A stretch of DNA of 64,000 nucleotides from Diphasiastrum complanatum (lineage: Eukaryota > Streptophyta > Lycopodiopsida > Lycopodiales > Lycopodiaceae). The notes below the pieces were generated by a model. The model was not told where the DNA came from and searched no databases. It was given only the letters and a program-made list of their open reading frames with translations. Position 1 is the stretch's first letter; each line of letters begins with the position of its first letter. A program made the position numbers and the translations under genes. This document shows positions 10,594 to 23,000 of the stretch, one piece after another. Location: the NCBI GenBank assembly GCA_029204225.1, contig CM055105.1, positions 48,001,688-48,065,687 on the forward strand, read 5' to 3'.

Positions 10594-11112
10594 ATGGACC
10601 CAGCAGCTCTCCCTAGCTGCTGCACCTACAACTATCGTCAGTTCATCTTTTTCCATTACGACCAAAACCAGCCCTTCAATTCCAAAAAACATCCGCTTCT
10701 TTCCGATAGCTTCTTTGCGAAGGCCCTCAGACAGGGCAAACGTCATGCCCTCCATTCAATTCATCATTCAACAAAGGAAGCTGCTACTTGTATACGTACT
10801 CAGAGGCAAACTAATGCCAGACACATCACCTGCTCCGCTTTGCGGGCAGAGCCTAGCAATCATAAGGATTCAGAGTTTGAAGCACTGGAGCATTCTAGAA
10901 AGAGTCGGGCTGAAATCTTTTTGGAGGTTGCCAATCAGAAAGCAAAGCTGGAGGAGGATAGAAGAAATGAAGAGCTTGGTATGAAGAAAGCTAAGCCCTC
11001 TCGGATCAAGGTGGCTAAGGTTTATCAGCCTTGTTGCTATGGCTGTGGTGCTGGGCTTCAAATTTTGCAGCCTGATACCCCGGGATATGTGTCCCCAGAA
11101 ACCTATGCCTTG
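10594..11112 (+). CDS. BPG2: BPG2-like exon 1: transit peptide, coiled region, first half of zinc finger
   Basis: 173 codons. The ATG at 10594 (context CCCATGGAC) is the first in-frame ATG; the frame is open upstream only from non-ATG codons. The N-terminus is rich in Ser, His, Lys and Arg and ends in [10 protein letters not shown], typical of a plastid transit peptide. Residues 95-140 are charged and probably helical ([20 protein letters not shown]). The exon ends [10 protein letters not shown]...[10 protein letters not shown] with donor TTG|GTAGCT, phase 0. Confidence 0.92.
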
Positions 11113-14030
11113 GTAGCTTCAAGCATTTTAACCCTAACCAGCATGTTTTGATTAATGAAGATTATGAGGATTGGCTTAAACCCTAAGCCCTAGCAAATAT
11201 GAACTAACATTATCCCATTGGATAATTCTTTCATGCCACTTGCTACTTCAAGTGTTTTTTTAATGTTTTCATTTGTTTTTTGCTTCTTTCTTTTATGTAC
11301 TCGTGTGTGGTTGATTGGAGTGAAACTCATGGCTGAAGTAGAGAAATGAAATCCTCCAAGACACCACTTATTGGAGGATATCTTTTCATTGTTTTGTTGC
11401 TTGCACTATGTTTAAGGTTTTAAAGCATGCTAGATATTTTGAACTTTTGGATTAAATGGTGGGCTTGTAGTAAGTGAACACTAATGATATCATGGCTTTA
11501 GAACCTTCGTCACGTTTCTCAAAACTATCTACCTAGTGCTAAGGTATCGTGCTCTCTGTTACGGTGTTTCGTCTTTCTTATTCTATCCTATACATTACTT
11601 TTCGTTTTCTTGTCTACTCATCAAGTAGATGTGGTTGCTTTTCAAGGTCCACATCATTTTAATTCTTGAGTTCCCTCTCACAATTGCCTCAATTGGGTTT
11701 TGCATGAGGTCATTATATAATGTCCAAAGCCTGAAGTAAATGCAAGTAGGTTACACTACTTACAAAAATGAGTAACTTTTTACATTTGAAGTAGGCATAA
11801 GAGAGGTTATTGATGTTAAGGTTAGTTAAAACTTAAAACTGGTGTAGGAAGTATGATATGGCTTAATAGAGCTCTCAATTTCACAAAATTCGTATTGGAC
11901 ATGCTTGGTGATGATTGAGAGCTCTCAATTTCACAAATTGTTTTCTAAAAGTGTTTGGTCATGACTGCAAAGTCATCATTGATTTAATCATTTATCACCT
12001 CCATAGAAGTGATAAATGTTACAATCAATGGTATGATCGCCCACATTTTGAATCGAAGTTGAGTATTCCAATAAAGAGGGCAAGAGTGCTTGGGAACTAT
12101 CAACTATTTAAGTTTGGCCTACAACACACTTTTGACACCAATACTCAGGTAAATGTAAGGCAACTTGCTCATGGGCAAACATGTTGAGCTGTCATAGCAT
12201 GTAGTCCATTCTATTCACGAGTGAGTTAATGTAGAGGAAGAGGACTTTTATGGGAGCTACATGCTTTTTACTTTGCCCCATGCTTTATAGAAGTTCTAGT
12301 AAGAAACTTATATCATTATCTAGGACAAGTTAGCACAAAGTAAGAGGATATCAACTAGGTTGGTGTGTCTCCATAAGGAGAATTGTAAAGGAGAACACTT
12401 GAAGATCCTGCTCACAAAGCACCGAAAGGGACAAACCACCCAGCCAAGTAGAAGCTAGAGATCTATCCACAGTAGCTTCACCTCCCAAGCCACGGTGTGT
12501 AAATGCTGATGAGGAGCGAGGATTGGCAATTGGAAAATGAAAGCCAATGATACTAAACATAACCCCATTTACTATTGATGGTCCTCAACATGAATATAGT
12601 CGTCACACACCATGTATTGCTCACATGTTATTGTTTCGATGCTTGGACCCAATCACGGTTATTAATTACCAAATTGGCCTTGAGTGAAATTTCGAGGCAT
12701 AACTAATCATCTTGACTATTGGAGGCCTAATACCCATGCCTAGGATTATTCCAAATCTTCAATATCTGGACATGGATGCAACATTCTTCCTCCCTTGAGC
12801 TGCTTCTGTCCTCAGAAGTGGAAATTAGGGAAATTCTTCTTTATGCTCTTAACTCTATCCCAAGAATCCTCCTCCTCAATTTGACCTCTTCACCAAGTTA
12901 TAAATCTTCCAATTGGGTTAGATCTTCTCTAGATTCAAGCGTATCTCCCTTATGTCAATTTCAATCGACTTACTTGAAATACTAGGTTGGTTGTGGATTT
13001 ACCTTGAAGATCAAGTTCGTAAGTCGAAGAACTAATTCTCCTCACAATCCAAAATGGTCCACAATACCTCGTAGACAATTTATAGTGCTTGCTTGTACAT
13101 AACCTAAGTTGCATCGGAACGGTGTTTCGAAGGCATTAGAAAAAAAAAAAACTATGCCTAGTGGTTTTTTATGGTGGGGCACCAATTCACGTGTAGCATT
13201 ACTATTGTTTTTGGGTATTGCATACTATCATATTACAAACTTCTAAGTGTTACCATTTAGTCTTAGATATGTATCTTAAAATCCTTAAAGATTCTAAGGT
13301 ACTGCAAACGGGAAAATGTCATAAGCTATCTCCACAATATAGCGGTCCTTACAAGGTTGTAAAGAAAATCAACCGGGTCGCTTATCAACTAGATCTTCCG
13401 ATTGGGGCGGGGTTCATCCTGTTTTCCATGTAAGTTGTTTGAAAGAGCGACTTAGTCAGAAGGATTCCCTAATTCTGGGAGGTGAACTGGTTGAGTTGGT
13501 GGATCTGACTACCTTTGTGCCTAACGTTCCAGAGAAGGTGGTTGACGTTCGTCGACACCAGTTGAGAAACTGTTTGGTTTCTGAATTTCTAGAACGTTGG
13601 AAAGACAAGTCAGATGAGGAGGACACTTGGGAGAGGGAAGACTATTTAAGACTGAACTTCCCTGATTTGCTCCCTTTAGGAGGCGGCTCCCATAAGGGCA
13701 TGTAACAAGTTACCTTAAGGTGACGGTCTCATTTATGGGACAGAACGCTGGTCTGGAGCTATAGGTCTTTTGGGTGCCACGTGTCAATGTCCTATTGGCG
13801 TGAGGCGACCCTTTGTTATGGACCCACGTCAGTGTGCACCAATGTTGTGTTGAACCGCGGTTCTTTCAAAGAACCGCCGGTTCGAATCGGCGCGGTTCGA
13901 ACTGGAGAAAAAAAATTTGGGTTTGAAGCGGAGAGGAAAAAAGACTAATTTTTTTTTTTTTAAAGAAAAAACGGTTCGAACCCTTTTTTTTTTTTTTTAA
14001 ACGGTTTGAACCGTTTTGTTTTGGCATTTT

Positions 14031-14098
<68 letters not shown>

Positions 14099-17000
14099 TT
14101 CGGGGTTTTTTCGAGTGTTTCATTGTAAATTGTAATATGTATGGTGTACCGTTGTGACATTAATGTTTTGAGTGACAAGTAACAATGATCAATCTTTCTA
14201 CTCATGTATGGAAGTTGGTAGTTACTAGAATGATATCAGATAGATCATAGCTAAAACTGCGAGCAACAGATGGATCAAGAACCCTAAATCACAGGTGACA
14301 AGTATTGTTCTGTTAGGTAACAAGACTTGGGAGTTGCACGTCAGGATTCAAATTTCACTATCAATTAATCACGAATTATAATGTACATGTTACCCATTAA
14401 ATAATCGAAGGGTAGAAGGTAAGGGAGGGGGGGTGTTAGGGACCCAACTCCCTTGGGTCCCAAACCCAGACTTGAGACCAGACGATGACTGGGCCTGTAG
14501 ACTTGACCGGTGACTCGTGAACCTGCATGGTTGCCACGTGTCATGATCCAGGAGTGCACATGGCTTGGAGTCTCTCTCCTTGGAGGTATACAAGGGGAGG
14601 AGGACTCATTTGCCATCCATTCTATCTACCTAGGAGGAGGTGGATGGAGAGCATGTTCACGGCCAGGATGTATTGCTAGCGTGAGGCAGGAGATGGCTGA
14701 GAGCCTAGGCGGTGGTATGGGACGCCGTCTGGGATGGAGGTCGGATCCAGCTTGATAAGGTCACAGGCCAGGGCACGATGGGTGGACCCGGATTAGGTCC
14801 CATGGCGGTGTGGAACGTGAATCGTTCGGTCTCTTGTGGTTAACCGGCACTGGAGGTTTGCAGTAAGTAAGATTGTAACATATGGTATCAGAGCCACTGC
14901 ATGCTGAAAGCAGGTGCGTTGATCCGTAGAGTTTGGCGCTTTTGACGGATTTCAAATCGGATTTAAAATGCATTTTTTATGCATTTTTCAGGGTTTTTTT
15001 CCTTCCGCTGTTTTTTATAAATTTTGAAGTAAAAAAATGTTAAAAAAAATGGTTGGGGGCCTAAGCAAGACTTGCCACGTGGCATTGTCCAACGTAGGAC
15101 AGGTGGCGGTTTTTTCTGTTGCAATTCCGCTCAAGATCTGTGGATTTCTAGTCGCGATGGGCCCTCCTCAGCAAATAACTTAACTTGGAAATTTACCATC
15201 GCTGTTTGTTCAGCGGGGGTTGCCAGAAAGTAGTTGGCAAATCTGCCACGTGGCACTTTTCAGGCCAGGAGAGGTGGCAGCTGGTAGCGCCCTGCTGTAG
15301 CGATGCTTCTCAGATCCTTAGTTGGCGAAATCAAGGCCCTCCTTGGAAAATTAAACAAGTTTTCTTCTTCCTGTGCCTGTCTGCCAGTGATGGACAAAAG
15401 GAAGAAAAATAAGTTATAGAAAGGGGGGAGGGGGCTGTTGGCCACCTGGCAGATTGCTAGGAGAAGGCCAGAAGGCTGAGGTGGAGGCTAGGTGGCAAGG
15501 CAAGGCCACTTGGCAGATGGTAGGATGGCATGAAGAGGGAGGTATGCCTCTTCCATGCATCTGTTTAGTGTGAAAAGAGGTGGAGGTGGTGGTGCATCCT
15601 TCTCTTTGCTTTCTTTTATTCCTCTTGGCAGCCATGGACAATACCATTTGGTTTGTGAAGAGACAGCAAGAGTAGCCTTGTATCTACCTCCCTTGAGTAG
15701 CTTTTGATTCTCTTCTTTCATGTCTTCTTAATTCACCTCTCTTCTCTTTGTAAAAATGGAGCCTACTCCTACTACACAGCCTATGTCCCCTGTTCATGAG
15801 GCTACAGTATCTGCCTCTGTCTTAGACCCTGATGCTTTGATGCTGGCTATTAACAGTCTACAACAACAGATTGTGGATATGCAAGCAAAACACAGTCGGG
15901 ATCAGCAGGATCTCAAGGAATTGACGCAGCTAAGGCAATTGGTGCATCAACCCTTGTTCACTCCTAAAGTTTTTGCTGGGGAAAAGAAGGATAGAACCCC
16001 GGAGGCAGTCTTGCAATGGCTGGATCGATGGAATTCGCACTTTTCCATGCACGATTCATCCGAGGACAACAAGATCAATCTCGCCGTCATGTACCTGCGA
16101 GGTAAAGCATTTACCTGGTGGCAAGATATAAGGGGTAAGCTTGAAGTTCCTAGGAATTGGGAGGATTTTTGTAAGGCCTTCAAGGCGGCCTTCCTTCCTA
16201 TTCTTGATGATTTTGAATTTTACCATCAGTATGCAACGATCCATATGGGGAACCGGCCCCTGGATCAGTATTTGCAAGAATCTCAAGAGGTCTATTCTCG
16301 TTTTGCAACTAGAATAGATCCTTTGCTAGTAAAGTTGCATTTCATACTGGGGTTGCCAAGAGACTACCAGCTAGAGGTTAGGAGGAACCAGCCTCTTACC
16401 CTCGAGGATGTTGTTCGCTTCGCCAGAATCTACGATGATACTCGTACGATGGCCAAGCCTGTGACTGGTGTCTTACCCGACGTAAAGGGTAAGAGGCCTT
16501 TCTTTCCAAAGAAATCGAAAGATAAGGCAAAGGAAGGGGCTTCAGGTTCAGGGAAATCGAAGAAAAGATCTACCTTGGACCAGGAAACCTTCATGAAAGC
16601 CAGAAGTGACAATCTGTGCTTTAATTGCATGGAACCAGGTCATGTCGCGAAGGAATGTCCAAAGAAACAGAAAGCTAAAGGGGCATCTTTTAAGATGCCA
16701 GGTAACTCTAGCATATCTAGTGTTGATCTTTCCTTTGCTGGTAATTCTGTGTGTGAGCATTGTTGTTTTAATACGGCTGTTTTTGGCCCTCATGATGTCA
16801 TTCGGATGAAGGGGGTCGTGGGTGGTCAAGCCGTAACTGTTTTATTTGACGATGGCTCCACACATAATTTTATTAACGCTAATTTGTTGCAAAAGCTAAA
16901 GGTGGAAACAAGGCAAAGTGACCACCGATACACAGTGAAGCTGGCAACTGGAGCAGAAAGCCAAGTTTGGGACTGGATAGTCCCACGTCTACCATCAGAG

Positions 17001-20000
17001 ATTCAAGCCTATAAGGATAAATTAGACTTTCATATTATGAATCCAGATAGGGTAGATGTTATACTTGGTAAAGAGTGGTTCTATGAGAGGAACGAGTCTA
17101 TGAAGAAAAACTATGTAAGACACAGTTTGTCATTCTTACATAACGGCTCACTCATAGAATTGAATGGAAATGCTGATATTTTTACTCCGTATATGCTTTC
17201 TGCTTTGGAAACTGTTAAATGTATGGATATTGTGGATTGTAGTTCTTATTTATGTTGGTTAAAAGATTTTACTTACCATGAAGAACGTAGTTTGCAATTT
17301 TACAATCTCCAAATGGAATTAATGTCTAATAACCTAAAACAAGAAAACTCGCCAGAAGGTGAAATTTTTAGGAAACTTAGACAAGAATTTAACGATGTAT
17401 TTCCTGAGCAGCTTCTTGAGGGTCTTCCCCCCTCTAGGGGTGTTGACCATGGTATTAAACTAATTCCTGGTAGTTCTCCTATATCACTGTATCCATATAG
17501 GATGAGTACTACTGAGGAGGATGAGGTTTATAGGCAACTGCAAAATTACCTTAAGATGGGCCATGTTAGGCCTAGTAAATCTCCCTGGGGGGCACCTGTG
17601 CTGCTTGTTGATAAAAAAGATGGAGGTACTCGTCTTTGTGTGGACTTTAAAAAGTTAAATAAGTTAACGATTAAAAACCGTTATCCTTTGCCGCGAATGG
17701 ATGAACTGGTTGATCGATTGCATGGTGCAAAGTACTTTACCAAAATCGATTTGAGATCAGGGTTAATAGTCTACTTAGATGATATTCTCATCTATAGTAA
17801 GACCTTGGAGGAGCATGAGGAGCATCTCAGGACCGTCTTAAAGTTACTTAGACAGGAGAAGCTTTTTGCCAAGGAATCCATATGTGTGTTCTTCCAGAAA
17901 AGGTTGTTATACCTTGGTCACATTATTTCGGACCATGGGTTATAAATTGACCCAAATAAAGTCCGACAAGTACGTGAATGGCCTATCCCTAGAACCATCC
18001 GGGAGGTTAAGTCCTTTTTGGGCTTTACGGGGTTTTTTCATAGATTCATCTTGAACTATGCATTAATTGCATTGGCCTTGACGAATGTCCTCAGAGGGGT
18101 TAGCCGACACAGTAAGTTCAGTCCTCCAGTTACTTGGACTAAAGAGTTGAATCAGAGTTTTGAGAACCTCAAATACTGTGTAACTACAGTGCCTATTCTA
18201 CACATAGTGGATCCTAACAAGCCATATGTACTTGAAACGGATGCCAGTGACTATGCTATCGGCGCAGTCCTATATCAAGATGGTAGTGTAATAGATCCTA
18301 ACACCACAGTAGGGCAAACACTAACTGATCCACCCAACCTTGCCTACTCCCTGATATAGAGTAAGCCCCTCCTAGCCCAGTGTGAGGACTGGTAGCATGC
18401 TACTGCCAAGTGTCGGCCACGTGGCACTGATGTGGCCGACTGCACGTCGGGACCCAACTGGGGGCCCTATCCTGCTGACAGGGTCCCTAGGCTGTGTTAG
18501 GCCCGCCATAGCTATGGACCGTGCTGGGGCACACTACTCACACTGTCTTGCCCTGTTGGTCATGTACGCTGGACACGATCCTGACTGTGGTATTTGACCT
18601 ATCTGTGTTCTCTGGGGTTCGGCACTGGTTACGGGCTCGTAACACTCCCTCCCCCTTAAGAACCGTCTTGGTCCTCTAAGACAAAGTCTGGAAAAATCTT
18701 GCGAAGGACGCTGCCTCTTTCCCAAGTGGCATTCTCAACAGGCTGATCATTCCACTTAACCAGATATTCTCGGTATAGAGTATGACGAGTCTGCGTCTCT
18801 CTACTATCAAGAATCTCCTCTGGTTCATGTGGAGGTTGTTGAGGATCCAATGGGAGAACTAGAACACTGTCCCCTACCACATTATCTGATCTGGTTAAGG
18901 CTTTTTGTAACTGACTTACATGAAAGACTGGAAAAACCTTACTGCTGTGTGGGAGTTCTAGTTCATAGGTGACCTCGCCTAGTCTCCTACTGATGGTAAA
19001 GGGACCACAATACCTTGGAGACAACTTAGCACACACTCCTGATTTGAGGGTTTTAGAGTCAACTGGGACTCTCAAGTAGACTTTCTCACCAGTGGAGAAC
19101 TGCACATCCCGTCTGTGTGGATCTGCATAATGCCTGGCTCGATCCTGGGATTGTCTAATGCTACGCTTAGCATGTTCTATCATCTGGTTTAGGTCTTCTA
19201 AAAAGTTTCTGGCTGCTTCAACTTTTTCTTGTTTAAACCCTACAGCTGTGGGTGAGCGTGGCTGAAAACCGTACATCAGCATAAATGGGCTGTATCCCGT
19301 AGTTGAATGTTTGGTACTGTTGTAAGCAAACTCTAATATCGAGAGATACTCCTCCCAATTAGTCTGCTTCTTGCTGACGTATGCACGAAGCATATCCTCC
19401 AGCACTTGATTTACCCTTTCTGTTTGACCGTCCGTCTGTGGATGGTCGGTGGTACTCATATTAAGTTTAGTATGGAGATGATGGAATACTGCCCTCCAAA
19501 AATTTCCAGTAAACTTACTGTCTCGGTCGCTGACTATGCCGGAAGGTAGACCGTACAATTTAAATAGCCCGTCTACAAACAACCTCGCTAACTCTGGAGC
19601 TCTAACGGTTGTTTTGGTCGGAATAAAATGAGCCATTTTGGTCAGACGGTCAACTGTGACCCATATAGCGTCATTACCCTTTTGGGTTTTAGGCAGGCCT
19701 ACTATAAAATCCATGGAGATACTCTCCCATTTACCAGCTGGTATTTCTAAGGGATGCAACAACCCTCCTGCCTTTAAACGCTCTGCTTTATTTACTTGAC
19801 ATTTCTGGCAACTGGTTACATACTGGTGGACGTCCTTTTTCATACTGGGCCAGAAAAATTGCCTACGAAGAAGCTCATAGGTCTTCTGTATGCCTGGGTG
19901 TCCCGCGCTAGGATTGTCATGACATTCATATAGGACCTGCTGCCTATAATCCTCTGAATTGGGGACACATACTCTATCTCTATAGAGCAAGTACTCATCC

Positions 20001-23000
20001 TGAATGGAATACTGTTTCCATTTGAATCCTTGAGTCAACTGACCCTCAACCCCTAGGGTTTGCTTGGGTAATACAGGCTCAGAATCCTCAACGTCATCTG
20101 ACGACGTATACTCGGACTCATCATCATCCTCAACGGAAGCTGCCGTATTCTTGGATGAACTGGCACCAGCCCCGGGAATTGGTTCTGGAGTCTGTAACTG
20201 TCTGTTCTGGACTGAGTTCCAGATAATAGAGAAGAATGCATCATGCTGGCATTTCCCTCTCAAGGACTCGAGTAACTCATTACGAATCTGAGTAAAACTC
20301 AGCTCGTTTATCATAGGCATTCTGCTAAGGGCATCTGCTACTGTATTGAATTTTCCACGCCTATATAACTCTTGCATCAACTCTGCCCAACGAGCTTTCC
20401 GACCTCTAAGCTCAGGTTGATTGCAAAGGTATCTGAGACTCTCATGGTCTATCAGGACCTCAAAGTTGGCACCATACAAATAATGCCTCCAAGTCTTAAG
20501 GGCATGGACTATAGAAAAGAGTTCCTTTTCTAGGCACTATACCTAGTCTGTGCTGGCTCGAGTTTTTTACTCTCGAACGCAACTGGTCGTCCACCCTGAG
20601 TTAGCACAGCACCTACTGCAAAGTTGCTAGCATCTGTTTCGACCACAAATGGCTGATTGGGGTCGACGACTTTTAAAACTGGTGCTGTAGCTAAGGCTGT
20701 TTTGAGAGCATCAAAGCTCTCCTGTTGTGCGGACTCCCAAATGAACTCCTTTCCCTTCCCCTTAAGGAGATTTGTCATAGGGACTGCTATCTGAGCATAT
20801 TCCTTGACAAATCGTTTGTTATATCCCGCCAGACCAAGAAAGATTTGAAGTTCCAAAATATTCTGAGGTCTCAGCCAACTGAGTATGGCTTTAACCTTAT
20901 TTGGGTCCATCTTAATCCCATCTGAAGAGATAATGTGACCCAAATATGCTACTTCTTCAACGAAGAATTCACACTTGGATTGTTTAGCATAAAGCTTATG
21001 CTTTCTGAGCAGTCGAAACACCTTTCTGAGGTGTTTTAGATGCTCCTTCCTCGTTTTGCTAAAAATACGACTACAAACTTACCCAAGTATGGTCTGAGGA
21101 CACTGTTCATCAAGGTCATAAAGGTAGCTGGAGCATTTGTGAGCCCAAATGGCATCACCTTAAACTCATAATGACCATGACGAGTCCTAAAAGCTGTTTT
21201 CGAGACATCTTCCGATTTTATACGGACTTGATGATATCCCGATCTGAGGTCTATTTTGCTGAAAAACTTAGCCCCGTCGAGTTGATCAAAGAACTCGTCT
21301 GCCCGAGGCATAGGGTATTTATTCTTAATTGTGACTTTATTGAGGGCTCTGTAATCTACGCAAAGACGCATAGACCCCTCCTTCTTTTTCACCAATAGGA
21401 CTGGTGAGGCCCATGGTGAACTACTGGTCTGAATTTGGCCTTTCCCAAGATAGTCTGTTAACTGCCTAGTTATTTCTTCATCCTCTGTTCGGCTGACCCG
21501 ATACGGAGGTTTAGAAACAGGTGCTGTACCTGGTACTAGGTTTATTACATGATCTACCTCTCTGCTAGGTGGTAAACCATGTGGCAAATCTTCAGGAAAA
21601 ACATCTTTAAATTTAGACAATAAAGTTTCTAATTTACTGATTTTCTGCTGAATAGAACTGGAAATAGAAACTTCAGGAATAAACTGAAAGTCACATAAGA
21701 ATACCTGATGGTCTTCGTCTCCGATTAGCTGACAGAGCTCTGAACTGCAGACCATAGGGCTGTTGGGAACATCATGCTCCCCATGCAACTCGATCTCTCG
21801 TCCTTTATACTGAAAGCTGAGGGTGTTCTCCTGATAGTTTCCGTGGAGGGAAGGTCCTAAACTGTAGAGCCAATCTCTCCCGAGAACAATGTCTGTTCGA
21901 TCCAGGTGCATTATCTGAAAGTTTATTTCATCTTGGTACCCCTGAATACCAAGATTTAACTTACTTACCATAGTTTCCCATATTCTTTTATCTTCACCCT
22001 TAGCTAATGAAATTATGTACCTATGCTGACTAGGTACTTCTGGTAGTTTACGCTTTTTAACCAGGGTGTGGTTGATGAAATTATGGGTTGCCCCATCATC
22101 AACCATGACTCTTACTGACTGGTTACCAACTTTCCCATGCATACGTACTAGGTCATGCGGCCCAAAGCTGAAGGGTCTCGCTAGCATTGCAGAGGTCAGC
22201 TGGCAACAGTGTTCATGGTCTTCATGATACACTTTGATCTCGGAAGCTGCCGAGTCACTGGGGAAACATACAGTCTGAACAAGATGAACTTGTTTTTTAT
22301 CTTTCTTATCTTTTTTAGTGAAAGGCCCCTTGGGACACTGTCTGACTGTGTGTCCCTTGCCCATACACACAAAGCACAAACGTTCTTGTTTGGCTTTCTC
22401 AAAATCATCTGGTTTTAAGGGCTGTATGAGTGAAGGGCGTTTCTGAGGAGCTTCACTTTTAAATTTGTCTTCTTTCTTTCTTTTTAAAAATTTCTTTTTA
22501 AATTGAAAGTCTTTCTGAGGAGGCTGCTCAGAAAGTGGTTGCTGTCTCGCCCTCTTCTTACCCACTGAATCATCATAGATTTGAGCATATCTGAGAGCTT
22601 GCTCAAGGGTAGTAGGCGAGTTTCTCTGGACCTCTACTTTATATTCATCTTTGAGGCCACGGACAAATCCCCTGATTTTCTGATAGTCATCCATATTTTT
22701 AATCTTTAAAATTGCTTCTCGATACTGCGAGATATATTGGATGAGGGATTTATCCATTACTGTTCTTTCCCAGGCTTCCCAGGCTCTATCCAGTTCATTT
22801 TCTGGTAGAAATTCTCTTAGGAAAGCTTCTTCAAAAGCTTTCCATGACCGGGGAGTCTGCCCAGTCTCCTGGAGATTTAACCACCACTTATAGGCCATAG
22901 GCCCTAAAGAAAGACTGGCCTCAATTGCTTGCAAATGGGCAGGGGTCTGTTTAAGAGCATGTATATTCTTCCATTTGCTGAGGAAGGTTTGTAGAATATC

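Noticed and set aside
13866-14205. Frames with long Leu-Ser runs
   Set aside because: Translation of the (AG)n microsatellite.
14365-15721. Several 60-85-codon frames in the outer gypsy LTR and leader
   Set aside because: They lie in LTR or leader DNA, on both strands, and have no domain; the same frames recur in the 3' LTR.
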